A DNA stretch of 21,211 nucleotides from Kocuria sp. p3-SID1428. GTDB lineage: Bacteria; Actinomycetota; Actinomycetes; Actinomycetales; Micrococcaceae. Location: positions 1 through 21,211 of the forward strand of contig NZ_JALXVH010000043.1 in NCBI RefSeq assembly GCF_025149945.1, given 5' to 3'. Of the stretch, positions 1 to 7,724 are shown in pieces (the first letter of the stretch is position 1; each line of letters starts with the position of its first letter). The notes below the pieces were generated by a model that worked only from the letters and a program-made list of their open reading frames with translations, had not been told where the DNA came from and did not search any database. The position numbers and the translations under genes were made by a program.

Positions 1-1635
1 CGTGGAGAGCCCCTCCAGGAACGCCTGCTGCAGCTGCTGCTCATCCGTGGCCTGGTGGTAGGTGCCGCCGGTGACGCCCGCGATCGCGCCCAGGGCGACC
101 TCGTCGGCGTCATCGGAGATGCCCAGAGTCACGATGCGCACGGGCTTGGCCGGGTCCTGCTCCCGCTCGAGCGTGCTGATGAGCTCCTCCATGCGCATGG
201 GGTTGTCTTGGCCGTAGACCTGCTGGCCGCCGTCGGAGACCAGGATCACCGCGTTGAGCTGACCGGGCTGCCAGTTGCGCTGCTGCTCACGGAAGGCCGC
301 GAGCGTGGTCTCGTAGAGCTCGGTCTCGCCGCCCTCCTTGTACTCGGCCTGGGCCATCTCCGCCTGGAGGGCCTCGCGCTGGGTGAGCCCGTCCTCGTCG
401 GGGACCTCCTCCTCGATGCCGCGCACCGGCTGCAGCTCGATGTAGGGCTCTCCTTCGGGGCCCATGTCCCTGGAGAACAGCCACAGTCCCAGGCTGTCGC
501 GGGCCGGGAACAGCTGTGCGCCCATGGACAGGGTGCCCATGGTGGAGTCCCAGCGGGTCTGGCCGCTGTCCTCCTCCTCGCCCATGGAGCCGGAGGCATC
601 CACGACCACCAGCGCATTGAGGGGGGCCGACTGACGGTCGTAGGTCTCGGCCACCTGGTCGTAGGCGGCGCGATCCTCGATCTCGAGCCGTTCGGGGATC
701 TCGATCGAGCGGTCGTCCTCGAGCGGTGCACCGTCGGCGGGGCGCAGGCCGGCATCGGCCAGGGCCTCGCGCCCCTCGTCGGTCTCGAACCAGGCGGCGA
801 TCTCGTCGGCGGCGGTCTGCACGGAGTTCGAGCTCGACAGCGAGCCGCTGGTGACCATCAGGGGGTAGTCCAGGAAGGCCGTGCCGCTGTCCGGCACGCC
901 GGCGCGCAGATCGGAGGCGGCGTCGTCATCGAGCAGGTCGTGCTCGGTCACGATCGACTGGCCGCCGTCCTGCTCGAGGGCTTCGAGCAGCCCGGTCGCG
1001 TCCAGCAGCGGGGAGGAGACGTCCTGGGTCTGGGCGCGCAGCGTCAGCGCTTCCTGGGCCGCCGCGGGGTCGACCTTCTCGCTCTGCGCCTCGGCGGTCA
1101 CCGCCTGCATGGCCGCCTGGGCGCCGCCGTCGTCGAGGGGATCGCCCATGCGGGCGCTGTTCTCCTCGAGCAGCTCGGTCCAGGTGCCGGGCAGGTCCTC
1201 GGAGCCGTCTGCGGAGGCCACGACGACGGGGGAGGAGGCCAGGGACGGGGTGTGCCTCTGCACCGCGTCGTCGAAGCCCGACTCCTCGACGCGCCCGGAG
1301 GAGTCCGGGATCCAGAGGGGCTCGAAGAGCTGGCCGCTGCTCGCGCGCTCGGCGGTCTGCGCGCTGGACTGCTCCACGACGTCCAGGCGGACGCAGGAGT
1401 CGGCTTCGATCGGCTTGTGCTCGAGCGCCCGGGCCATCTCGGGCGTGGCCGCCACGGCGATGCGCACGGTGGATTCGCAGGAGGAGGGGGTTCCGCCGGT
1501 CCCGCCGGCGGTCACGGCCCACAGCCCTGCACCGCCGACCACGAGAAGTCCGGCGGCGCCGACGATCGCCCAGCGGCCGCCGGACTTCGTCTTCTCCGCT
1601 TCGCGCGCGGCGCGGCGTGCATCGCCGTTGGTCAT
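1..1635 (-). CDS. Membrane-anchored solute-binding-like / VWA domain protein (3' end outside window)
   Basis: The frame stays open from an ATG at 1635 to the left edge (545 codons, no stop), so the C-terminus is missing. A strong GGAGGAG ribosome binding site lies just upstream of the ATG. Residues about 22-41 form one hydrophobic helix after a charged N-terminus: an uncleaved anchor or signal peptide that would place the rest outside the cell. Residues about 55-330 begin with a beta-strand typical of periplasmic/extracellular solute-binding folds and read like a SBP_bac_11-type module. A von Willebrand factor A domain follows, with a complete metal-ion-dependent adhesion site: D346-A-S348-G-S350, T438 in a GGET motif, and D468 in an SDGG motif. 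The SBP-plus-VWA arrangement occurs in actinobacterial surface proteins, mostly of unknown role. The ligand is unknown. It is divergent from the LacI-type gene, but no shared function is shown. Confidence 0.85.
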   Translation of the reverse strand, partial: MTNGDARRAAREAEKTKSGGRWAIVGAAGLLVVGGAGLWAVTAGGTGGTPSSCESTVRIAVAATPEMARALEHKPIEADSCVRLDVVEQSSAQTAERASSGQLFEPLWIPDSSGRVEESGFDDAVQRHTPSLASSPVVVASADGSEDLPGTWTELLEENSARMGDPLDDGGAQAAMQAVTAEAQSEKVDPAAAQEALTLRAQTQDVSSPLLDATGLLEALEQDGGQSIVTEHDLLDDDAASDLRAGVPDSGTAFLDYPLMVTSGSLSSSNSVQTAADEIAAWFETDEGREALADAGLRPADGAPLEDDRSIEIPERLEIEDRAAYDQVAETYDRQSAPLNALVVVDASGSMGEEEDSGQTRWDSTMGTLSMGAQLFPARDSLGLWLFSRDMGPEGEPYIELQPVRGIEEEVPDEDGLTQREALQAEMAQAEYKEGGETELYETTLAAFREQQRNWQPGQLNAVILVSDGGQQVYGQDNPMRMEELISTLEREQDPAKPVRIVTLGISDDADEVALGAIAGVTGGTYHQATDEQQLQQAFLEGLST

Positions 1636-1980
1636 GGGTCTCTCCTCCCGGGGGAGCCGCTCTCACTGCCACATGAGAGGGGCGGGCACGCTGGCGAAGG
1701 GGGCCCGGGACAGCCGGGGTCGCAGCGCAGGCTGTTGCAGTCTGGCACGGGCCGGAGCAGAGGAGCAGGCTGTGGCCGTCCCCACTCCGGGGGAGCTCTG
1801 TCCCGAAAAGGGTCCTGCTCTGCGGTCAATGAATAATGTCCTATACGATGCGCTGCCTCCGACTCCTCGTCGAGCGAATGTGACGGAGCAGGCGAGGCAG
1901 GGCGGCCCAGCAGCGAGGCTGAGCGCCCGGTCGCATCGGGCGTGCTTTGTGATGCGCTCCGGGTGAGCCAGACTGAGGGG
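1636..1980. other. Divergent intergenic region between the VWA gene and the LacI-type regulator
   Basis: About 345 bp with no convincing gene. Its most notable feature is a short A+T-rich island at about 1827-1850, in otherwise G+C-rich DNA. It contains TATACG on the plus strand (1842-1847) and CATTAT on the minus strand (1838-1833), both possible -10 elements, but neither has a recognisable -35 at proper spacing. The minus-strand reading is the likelier one, as a promoter for the VWA gene with a leader of about 190 nt. No CG-centred palindrome typical of a LacI-family operator was found here. Confidence 0.4.
1969..1980 (+). promoter_or_regulatory. Candidate leaderless -10 element of the LacI-type gene
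   Basis: CAGACT (1969-1974) is followed by exactly 6 nt and then GTG at 1981, so transcription would begin at or near the start codon. The same layout precedes several other genes in this window. The first base departs from the TANNNT consensus and no -35 is evident. An alternative reading treats GAGGGG (1975-1980) as a short-spaced ribosome binding site for the ATG at 1984. Confidence 0.35.
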
Positions 1981-3069
1981 GTGATGGAAGAGCAGAGCAG
2001 CGCCCCAGCAGACGATCCTGTGCCGTCGGAGGCCGCTCAGGGGCCGTCCGCGTCCAAGGGCCGGGCGCCCACCATCTACGACGTCGCGCGGAGGGCGGGG
2101 GTCGCTCCCTCGACCGTCTCCCGCGCGTTCGCCCGCCCGGGACGCGTGTCCTTCGAGACCGCCGAGCGCATCCGCGCCGCGGCCGACGAGCTCGGCTACC
2201 GCGCCCGCACGATCACTCGGCGCACCGATGCCCGCGAGGGCACCCGCATGATCGCCCTCGTGCTCAGCGACATCTCCAACCCCGTGTACTTCGATCTGCT
2301 GCGGGGGGCCGAGGAGGCCGCCGCCGACGCCGACTACACGATCGTGCTGGCCAACTCGCAGGAGACCGTCAAGAAGGAGCAGGAGGCGCTGGGGCGGGTC
2401 CTGCCGCTCGTGGACGGCGTTCTGATGGTCTCCTCCCGCATGTCGGACTCCGCCGTGCGGATGACGGCCAAGCAGAAGCCCACGATCATGCTCAACCGGG
2501 CCGTCTCCGGGGTGGTCTCCGTGGTCACGGACAACGCCATGGGCACCCGTCGGGCCGTCGAGCACCTGGTCTCGCAGAACATCCGGGACATCTCCTACGT
2601 CGCCGGGCCGGAGGCCTCCTGGACCGACGGCATGCGATGGCGGGCCGTGCGGGAGACCGGAGCGGCGCTGCACGCGCGCATCCACCGGCTGGGGCCGGTC
2701 GCTCCCACGATCGCGGGCGGCCGGGCCGCAGCGCTGAGCTGGATGGAGCACCGCACTTCGGGAGTGATCTGCTACAACGACCTCATGGCGGTGGGGTTCG
2801 TGCGCACCCTGCAGGAGCACGGGCTCTCGGTCCCGCGCGACGCCGCGGTTATCGGATACGACAACATCATGCTGCTGCCGTACGTCTCCCCGAGCATGTC
2901 CACGATCGCCGCCCCCGTGCACGCGATCGGCGCCACGGCCACGAAGAACCTCGTGGCCATGATCCGCGGAGCCCAGCCGACCTCCAGCCGGCCCCTGGTC
3001 CTGCCGAGCAAGCTCGTGGTGCGCCAGTCGAGCCGGGTCCTGGAGACGCCCACGCTCAGACGGCGCTGA
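1981..3069 (+). CDS. LacI family transcriptional regulator
   Basis: A DNA-binding repressor or activator of about 362 residues, normal for the family. The N-terminal helix-turn-helix (about residues 30-55) has the family signature: TIYDVARRAGVAPSTVSRAF, followed by the hinge region ending in DELGYRAR. The rest is a periplasmic-binding-protein-like effector domain, starting with the usual strand IALVLSDISNP and including GVICYNDLMAVGF and AVIGYDN near the C-terminus. It should bind a sugar or related metabolite and an operator as a dimer or tetramer. An upstream in-frame ATG at 1942 has no ribosome binding site. GTG 1981 fits a leaderless start and ATG 1984 is equally possible. No sugar-uptake or catabolic operon lies beside it, so its regulon is not apparent. 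The GH65 gene is the only sugar gene within 5 kb. Confidence 0.93.
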   Translation: MMEEQSSAPADDPVPSEAAQGPSASKGRAPTIYDVARRAGVAPSTVSRAFARPGRVSFETAERIRAAADELGYRARTITRRTDAREGTRMIALVLSDISNPVYFDLLRGAEEAAADADYTIVLANSQETVKKEQEALGRVLPLVDGVLMVSSRMSDSAVRMTAKQKPTIMLNRAVSGVVSVVTDNAMGTRRAVEHLVSQNIRDISYVAGPEASWTDGMRWRAVRETGAALHARIHRLGPVAPTIAGGRAAALSWMEHRTSGVICYNDLMAVGFVRTLQEHGLSVPRDAAVIGYDNIMLLPYVSPSMSTIAAPVHAIGATATKNLVAMIRGAQPTSSRPLVLPSKLVVRQSSRVLETPTLRRR

Positions 3070-3080
3070 GACCGCCCGCC

Positions 3081-3097
3081 CCGAACGCCCGTTCCGG
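3081..3097. promoter_or_regulatory. Candidate operator palindrome in the tetR promoter
   Basis: GAAC (3083-3086), GCCC, GTTC (3091-3094) forms a perfect inverted repeat with a 4-nt spacer, extended by CC/GG outside one mismatched pair. It ends 2 bp before the proposed -10 (3099-3104), where a bound repressor would block RNA polymerase. The two natural readings are an autoregulatory site for the TetR protein encoded immediately downstream, or a LexA-type SOS box, whose actinobacterial core is also GAAC-N4-GTTC. The flanks and spacer do not match the LexA consensus well. Confidence 0.4.
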
Positions 3098-3098
3098 A

Positions 3099-3110
3099 TA
3101 GGATCGGGAC
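3099..3110 (+). promoter_or_regulatory. Leaderless promoter -10 of the tetR-type gene
   Basis: TAGGAT at 3099-3104 matches the TANNNT consensus and is followed by 6 nt and then ATG at 3111, so the transcript should start at the ATG. The few bases before the ATG contain no usable ribosome binding site. The -35 region is not conserved. Confidence 0.55.
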
Positions 3111-3728
3111 ATGCCCAGGGTCAGCGATCAGTTCCGCGCCGCACGGCGTCAGGCCGTCCTGGACGCCGCCTCCGAGTGCTTCCTGGCCCACGGCTACCGC
3201 GGCGCCTCGATGCATCAGATCATCGCGGCCACCGGGCTCTCCGCCGGTGCGCTCTACCACCACTTCCCCGGAGGCAAGGCCGAGCTGGTCTCCGAGTGCG
3301 TGCGCACGGGCCTGAACGGCGTCCTGGAGGCCATCTCCCCGGCGGATCCGCGCACCGAGCAGCCGCAGGAGGGCTTCCAGCCCGATGCCTGGCTCGTGGG
3401 CGCGCTCGAGCAGCTGGCTGCCTCGCCGCGGCTGGCTCGGCTGCTGCTGATCACCTGGGCCGAAGCGGCCGTGGATCCCGCGGTCGCCGAGCTGATGGGC
3501 ACCCACCAGGAGACGCTGCGCTCGGCGATCGACCGCGTCTTCGCCAACTGGGCCGTCGCCGAGCTGGGGCTGGCAGAGGCCAGCGCCCGACAGTGGGTCG
3601 AGATGTTCTCCCAGGCGGTGCTCTCCGTGCTGCAGGGCTGGGTCGTGCAGTCGGCGCTGCTGCCGGGCTTCGACCACGAGGCCTACCTGGACTACGCCCG
3701 CACCCTCGTGGCCTCGGACGAGGACTGA
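3111..3728 (+). CDS. TetR/AcrR family transcriptional regulator
   Basis: A 205-residue protein, within the usual range for TetR regulators. The N-terminal helix-turn-helix spans about residues 12-60, with the strongly diagnostic recognition segment TGLSAGALYHHFPGGKAEL (41-59). The remaining two thirds is a helical ligand-binding domain with no recognisable ligand signature. Such proteins act as dimers, usually repressing themselves and a neighbour until a small molecule binds. The GAAC-N4-GTTC palindrome directly upstream is a plausible self-operator. The next gene, gamma-carbonic-anhydrase-like, is only 45 bp away but seems to have its own promoter. Whether it is a target is unknown. Confidence 0.93.
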   Translation: MPRVSDQFRAARRQAVLDAASECFLAHGYRGASMHQIIAATGLSAGALYHHFPGGKAELVSECVRTGLNGVLEAISPADPRTEQPQEGFQPDAWLVGALEQLAASPRLARLLLITWAEAAVDPAVAELMGTHQETLRSAIDRVFANWAVAELGLAEASARQWVEMFSQAVLSVLQGWVVQSALLPGFDHEAYLDYARTLVASDED

Positions 3729-3730
3729 GC

Positions 3731-3755
3731 CGGGCCCTGCCGCAAGCCGGGCCCG
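3731..3755. terminator. Small hairpin after the tetR-type gene
   Basis: CGGGCCC (3731-3737) and GGGCCCG (3749-3755) form a perfect 7-bp G+C stem with an 11-nt loop, starting 2 nt after the stop codon. There is no T-tract. It also overlaps the expected -35 position of the next gene, so it could be a terminator or chance G+C structure. Confidence 0.35.
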
Positions 3756-3761
3756 CGCGCG

Positions 3762-3773
3762 TACTGTGAGGCC
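3762..3773 (+). promoter_or_regulatory. Leaderless promoter -10 of the gamma-carbonic-anhydrase-like gene
   Basis: TACTGT (3762-3767) is followed by 6 nt and then ATG at 3774, the same geometry as the tetR-type and amidohydrolase genes. The GAGG within the spacer is only 2 nt from the ATG, too close to serve as a normal ribosome binding site. Confidence 0.55.
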
Positions 3774-4319
3774 ATGGAACCGAAGCCGCTGCCCTCGCCC
3801 GCCCTGCTTCCCTGGGAGGGGCGTGTCCCCGAGATCGCCCCTGACGCCTTCATCGCCCATACCGCCGTGCTGATCGGCGATGTATCGATCGGACCCGGCA
3901 GCGGCGTCTTCTACGGAACGGTCGTTCGCGGTGATCGCTCCGCGCTGCGACTGGGCGCAGGATCCAATCTGCAGGACAACTGCGCCGTGCACTCGGATCC
4001 GGAGCACCCCTGCACGATCGGCGACCGGGTCTCGGTGGGCCATGCGGCCGTGCTGCACGGCTGCACAGTGGAGGACGACGTCCTGATCGGCATGAGCGCC
4101 ACCGTGCTCAACGGGGCGGTGATCGGCACCGGCTCTCTGGTCGCCGCCGGGGCCGTCGTGCTCGAGGGCACCGTGGTCCCGCCCGGCAGTCTCGTGGCCG
4201 GCGTGCCGGCCAAGGTGCGCCGCGAGCTCACGGATCAGGAGCGAGAGGCCGTGCGCAGCAATGCCGCCGAATACCTCGAGCTCTCCCGGCGCCACAGTCG
4301 CCTCCAGGACGAGGCCTGA
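3774..4319 (+). CDS. Gamma carbonic anhydrase family / hexapeptide-repeat protein
   Basis: A 181-residue protein made almost wholly of left-handed beta-helix hexapeptide repeats from about residue 25 to 145, followed by a C-terminal helix. Residues matching the gamma-carbonic-anhydrase metal site are present: H73 (AVHSD), H90 and H95 (GHAAVLHGC), with the supporting R52, D54 (VRGD) and Q67 (NLQDN). The family, including YrdA, PaaY and Cam, forms homotrimers with a metal between subunits. Many members show weak or redox-sensitive carbonic anhydrase activity, and some act as acyltransferases or CoA thioesterases. The metal ligands look intact, but the sequence does not prove the activity. The ATG at 3774 is set by the leaderless promoter layout. 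The gene is convergent with the HAD-GH65 gene. Confidence 0.88.
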   Translation: MEPKPLPSPALLPWEGRVPEIAPDAFIAHTAVLIGDVSIGPGSGVFYGTVVRGDRSALRLGAGSNLQDNCAVHSDPEHPCTIGDRVSVGHAAVLHGCTVEDDVLIGMSATVLNGAVIGTGSLVAAGAVVLEGTVVPPGSLVAGVPAKVRRELTDQEREAVRSNAAEYLELSRRHSRLQDEA

Positions 4320-4335
4320 GCCCTCCGCAGGACGG

Positions 4336-4374
4336 ACGAGGGGTGCCGACGCGCTGAGTGTCGACACCCCTCGT
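4336..4374. terminator. Bidirectional terminator between convergent genes
   Basis: ACGAGGGGTGCCGAC (4336-4350) pairs with GTCGACACCCCTCGT (4360-4374) in 14 of 15 positions across a 9-nt loop. It lies 16 nt after the plus-strand gene and about 50 nt after the minus-strand gene, placed to stop transcription from both sides. T-tracts are absent, as is common in high-GC actinobacteria. Confidence 0.7.
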
Positions 4375-4424
4375 CGTGGCGGGCGCCGGATGCCGGTCGT
4401 GGCTGTGCCGGCACCCGGTGCGGA

Positions 4425-7400
4425 TCAGGCGCGGGCGGTGCGCTGTCCGATCGGCACGGAGATCCTCTGGCCCGCCTGGAGCGTGTACTCGGAGCCGTCG
4501 ACGTGGATGGTCACCGGATCGGCGCCCTTGGAGGAGCCCTCCACCTCCAGGACCTCGTGGTCGATCCGGACGCTGAGGACCTGCCCGCGGTACAGGACCG
4601 TGAAGCTGACGTCGTGCAGCTGCGGCGGCAGGTGCGGGCTGAACTCGATCCAGTCGCCGCGCACGCGCAGGCCGGCGTAGGCCCGGGTCACGACCTCGAC
4701 CGAGCCCGCCATGGCACCCAGGTGGATGCCCTCGCCGGTCGTCCCGCCCTGGGTGTCGTCCAGATCGATGACCAGCGCGTCCTGGAAGGAGGCCCAGGAG
4801 CGGTCCGGATTGACCCAGGCCTGCACGGAGGCGTTGACCACCTTGGACAGGGACGACCCGTTCGACGAGCGCTGGATGTAGTAGTCCACGGTGCGCTGGA
4901 TGACGTCGTTGTCGACCTCGTAGCCCATGCGCCCGAGCTCCTCGATCACGCCCTCCGGGCCCAGCAGGTAGACCAGCATGATGGTGTCGGCCTGCTTGGA
5001 GAGCTTGTAGTTGTTCGTCATGTCGCCCTCGTTCTCCAGCAGGAGGTCCAGGCGGCCGATGTTGCGGTACTTGCCGCGGTAGAAGTCCCAGTCCAGCTCA
5101 TCGAGGGAGTCGTAGCCGTCGTACTGGGAGATCGTGCCATCGGAGTTGAACGGCACCGCGAGCTTCTGCGAGACCTCGTGCCAGTGCTCGGCCTCCTCCG
5201 CGGTCACGCCGAAGCGCGCCGAGAGCTCCTCGCGCTGGTGCTCGACCATGTCCCGGAAGATGTGCGCCGAGTGGCGGAACAGCCACGCGGCCAGGACGTT
5301 CGTGTACGCGTTGTCCTTGAGACCGCCGCCGTGCTGGCCGCGGGGGCCGTCGTGGTACTCGTCGGGGCCCATGACGCCGCTGATGTGGTAGCGGCCGTCG
5401 GCCTCGTCGTACTCGGCCAGGGAGTCGAACAGGCGCGTGATGCCGATGATCAGGTCCGAGCCGTGGCCCGAGAGCCAGTCCAGGTCACCGGTGGCCTCGT
5501 AGTACAGCCACGCGTTGTAGGCGATGGCCAGGCCCACGTGGAACTGCCGCCACGAGTTGTCCGGCAGCCAGCGCTGCGAGTGGTGGTTGAACAGCTCGGG
5601 CGGGGTCTCCTCGCGGCCGTCCGAGCCCGACTGCCACGGGAAGGCCGCTCCGCGCAGGCCGAACTGGGTCGCGCGGTGCTGCGCCTCCGCCAGACGGCGC
5701 CAGCGGTAGGACAGCAGCGAGCGGGTCACGTGCGGCTGGTGCAGCGAGATCACCGGCAGGATGTAGAGCTCGTCCCAGAAGATGTGGCCGCGGTAGCCCT
5801 CGCCGTGCAGTCCGCGGGCCGGGACGCCGGCATCGCGCAGGGACATGTGCGGGGCCAGCGTCTGCGCCGTGTGGAACGTGTGCGTGCGCAGGGCCAGCTG
5901 GGTCAGCAGGTCCTCAGGGCGCTTGTCGATCTCCTCGTCCAGGGCGACGTCGTAGCGGCGCCACAGCTGCTCCCACTCGACCACATGGGCCTCGAGCAGC
6001 TGGCCGAAGTCCTGCGGGTTGCGGTTCAGCTGGGACAGGGCGCCCTCGCTCGGGGAGCCGATCGCGGCGTCGCGGCTGGTGACCACCGCGGTGGTCTGGG
6101 CCACGGTGACCGGCTCGCCCTTGCGCAGCGCGATCTGGAGGCGGCGGAACTCCGTGCCGCCGGGGCGGATCTCGCGGCGGGCGCGCACGGAGGCGGCCCC
6201 GTCCACGTGGGTGCGCTGGGCCGTGGCGATCTGGATCTGCGACTGGTTGGTGCGCACGAGCGACAGCAGCGTCTCCTGCTCGTCCGCCAGCGTGGTGGAC
6301 TCCTCGAGCACCAGGTGGTGCGAGTTCAGCTCGCGGTACTCCTTGACGCCGTCGTTGACGACGCTGGGGTCGATGCCCGTGCGCACGTGGATGCGCCCGG
6401 TGAAGTTCTGCGACTCGAAGACGGTCTCCTGCGCGCCGATGTGGCGGTGGCGCAGGGAGACCAGGCGACGCTGGATGACCTTCAGCACGGCGCGCTCACC
6501 GGACTCGGCCGGGTCACCCTCGCGATCCGTCAGCGTCATGGTGCGGGTCAGCAGGCCGCGGCGCAGGTCGAGCTCGGTGCGCTCGTCGGAGTAGTCCAGC
6601 CCGCCCTCGGACAGCCACGTGCCGCCGGCGATGCGCACGTCCATGGTGGTCCAGTTGGGGACGTTGACCATGGACTCGTGCTCGACGTCCCGGCCGTTGA
6701 TGTGGCTGACCACGCGGTTGAACACGCCGGCCAGGTAGTTGCCCGGGCTGTGCACGCCGTCCTGGGAGCGCTCGCTGTGGGAGCCGCGCACGCCCATGTA
6801 GCCGTTGGACAGCGTCATCAGGGTCTCGCGGCGGGCCTGCACGGCCGGGTCGAAGCCCTCGAAGACGAGCTTCCAGGGGTCGTCGCGGCGCGCGCCGAGG
6901 TCCAGCTCGCCGACGTCGTTCAGCACGACGTCCGCGCCGCCGCGGTAGAGCGCCTGGCGGTCGCCGTGGCGGGCGATGCCCACCACCAGTCCGAAGCCGC
7001 CTGCCGCGCCCGCCTGCACGCCGGCCACGGCGTCCTCGACGACGACCGCATCGGCCGGGTCGACGCCGAGCTCCTGGGCGCAGCGCAGGAAGGTGTCCGG
7101 GGAGGGCTTGCCGGGCAGGCCCTCGGCCTGGGCCATGGCGCCGTCGACGATGAAGTCGAAGAGATCGGCGACCTCGGCGCGCTCGAGCACCGTGGTCGAG
7201 TTGCGGGAGGCGGTCACCAGGCCCACGGGGACCTCGCCCTCGCGAAGGCGGCGGATCAGCTCGATCGTGGCGTCGAAGACGCGGACGCCCTTCTGCTCGA
7301 GCGCGGCGTTGAAGTAGTCGTTCTTCAGCGCGGCCTGGCCCTGGACGGTCCACGTGCCGGGGGCCTCGTCGTCCGAGCCCTCGGGCAGGAAGGCCCCGCG

Positions 7401-7724
7401 GGAGGCCAGCAGCGTGCGGATGCCATCCTCGCGGCGGCGGCCGTCGACGAAGTCGCGGTAGTCCCGGGAGATGTCGAACTCCCGGCGATCGATGGTGCCG
7501 TCGGACTCCAGGGCCTGGAGGCGCTCATCCGCCAGGAGGGCGTCGAACAGCGACTTCCAGGCGCTGGCGTGGACGGCCGCCGTATCCGTCACCACGCCGT
7601 CCATGTCGAAGATCACAGCGGCAAAGGTGGTCCGCAGGTGGTCCGCCGAGCTCTCGGCGGCGGGGCCGCCGGGATGGATCTGCTCGAGCGAAGCGGTGAA
7701 GGGCGATTCTGGGCGGGCGTTCAC
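4425..7724 (-). CDS. Fusion: beta-phosphoglucomutase-like HAD hydrolase + glycoside hydrolase family 65
   Basis: A 1099-residue two-domain enzyme. Residues about 35-270 are a HAD domain with all catalytic motifs: DMDGV with D40 and D42, T171/S172 in TASRN, K206 in GKPSPD and E230-D231 in VVEDAVAG. It most resembles beta-phosphoglucomutase, which converts beta-glucose-1-phosphate to glucose-6-phosphate. Residues about 280-1060 are GH65, with FWDE at 649-652, GPDEYHDG carrying the likely general-acid glutamate E789, KQAD at 910-913 and a phosphate-loop-like GTTGEGIHLG at 994-1003. GH65 enzymes are mostly inverting phosphorylases of trehalose, maltose, kojibiose or nigerose, releasing beta-glucose-1-phosphate. 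The two halves therefore suit consecutive steps. In Mycobacterium tuberculosis the similar Rv3400 and Rv3401 are separate genes. GTG 7724 is preferred because AGGAG sits 5 nt upstream. GTG 7730 is possible but overlaps that site. The disaccharide is not determined. Confidence 0.9.
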   Translation of the reverse strand: MNARPESPFTASLEQIHPGGPAAESSADHLRTTFAAVIFDMDGVVTDTAAVHASAWKSLFDALLADERLQALESDGTIDRREFDISRDYRDFVDGRRREDGIRTLLASRGAFLPEGSDDEAPGTWTVQGQAALKNDYFNAALEQKGVRVFDATIELIRRLREGEVPVGLVTASRNSTTVLERAEVADLFDFIVDGAMAQAEGLPGKPSPDTFLRCAQELGVDPADAVVVEDAVAGVQAGAAGGFGLVVGIARHGDRQALYRGGADVVLNDVGELDLGARRDDPWKLVFEGFDPAVQARRETLMTLSNGYMGVRGSHSERSQDGVHSPGNYLAGVFNRVVSHINGRDVEHESMVNVPNWTTMDVRIAGGTWLSEGGLDYSDERTELDLRRGLLTRTMTLTDREGDPAESGERAVLKVIQRRLVSLRHRHIGAQETVFESQNFTGRIHVRTGIDPSVVNDGVKEYRELNSHHLVLEESTTLADEQETLLSLVRTNQSQIQIATAQRTHVDGAASVRARREIRPGGTEFRRLQIALRKGEPVTVAQTTAVVTSRDAAIGSPSEGALSQLNRNPQDFGQLLEAHVVEWEQLWRRYDVALDEEIDKRPEDLLTQLALRTHTFHTAQTLAPHMSLRDAGVPARGLHGEGYRGHIFWDELYILPVISLHQPHVTRSLLSYRWRRLAEAQHRATQFGLRGAAFPWQSGSDGREETPPELFNHHSQRWLPDNSWRQFHVGLAIAYNAWLYYEATGDLDWLSGHGSDLIIGITRLFDSLAEYDEADGRYHISGVMGPDEYHDGPRGQHGGGLKDNAYTNVLAAWLFRHSAHIFRDMVEHQREELSARFGVTAEEAEHWHEVSQKLAVPFNSDGTISQYDGYDSLDELDWDFYRGKYRNIGRLDLLLENEGDMTNNYKLSKQADTIMLVYLLGPEGVIEELGRMGYEVDNDVIQRTVDYYIQRSSNGSSLSKVVNASVQAWVNPDRSWASFQDALVIDLDDTQGGTTGEGIHLGAMAGSVEVVTRAYAGLRVRGDWIEFSPHLPPQLHDVSFTVLYRGQVLSVRIDHEVLEVEGSSKGADPVTIHVDGSEYTLQAGQRISVPIGQRTARA

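Noticed and set aside
55..1836. Long plus-strand open frame antisense to the VWA gene (593 codons)
   Set aside because: It mirrors codon bias of the minus-strand gene, which has a signal anchor, MIDAS motif and ribosome binding site. The antisense protein is low-complexity and resembles nothing known.
1636..1980. LacI-family operator for autoregulation
   Set aside because: No CG-centred palindrome of adequate length was found near the LacI-type promoter.
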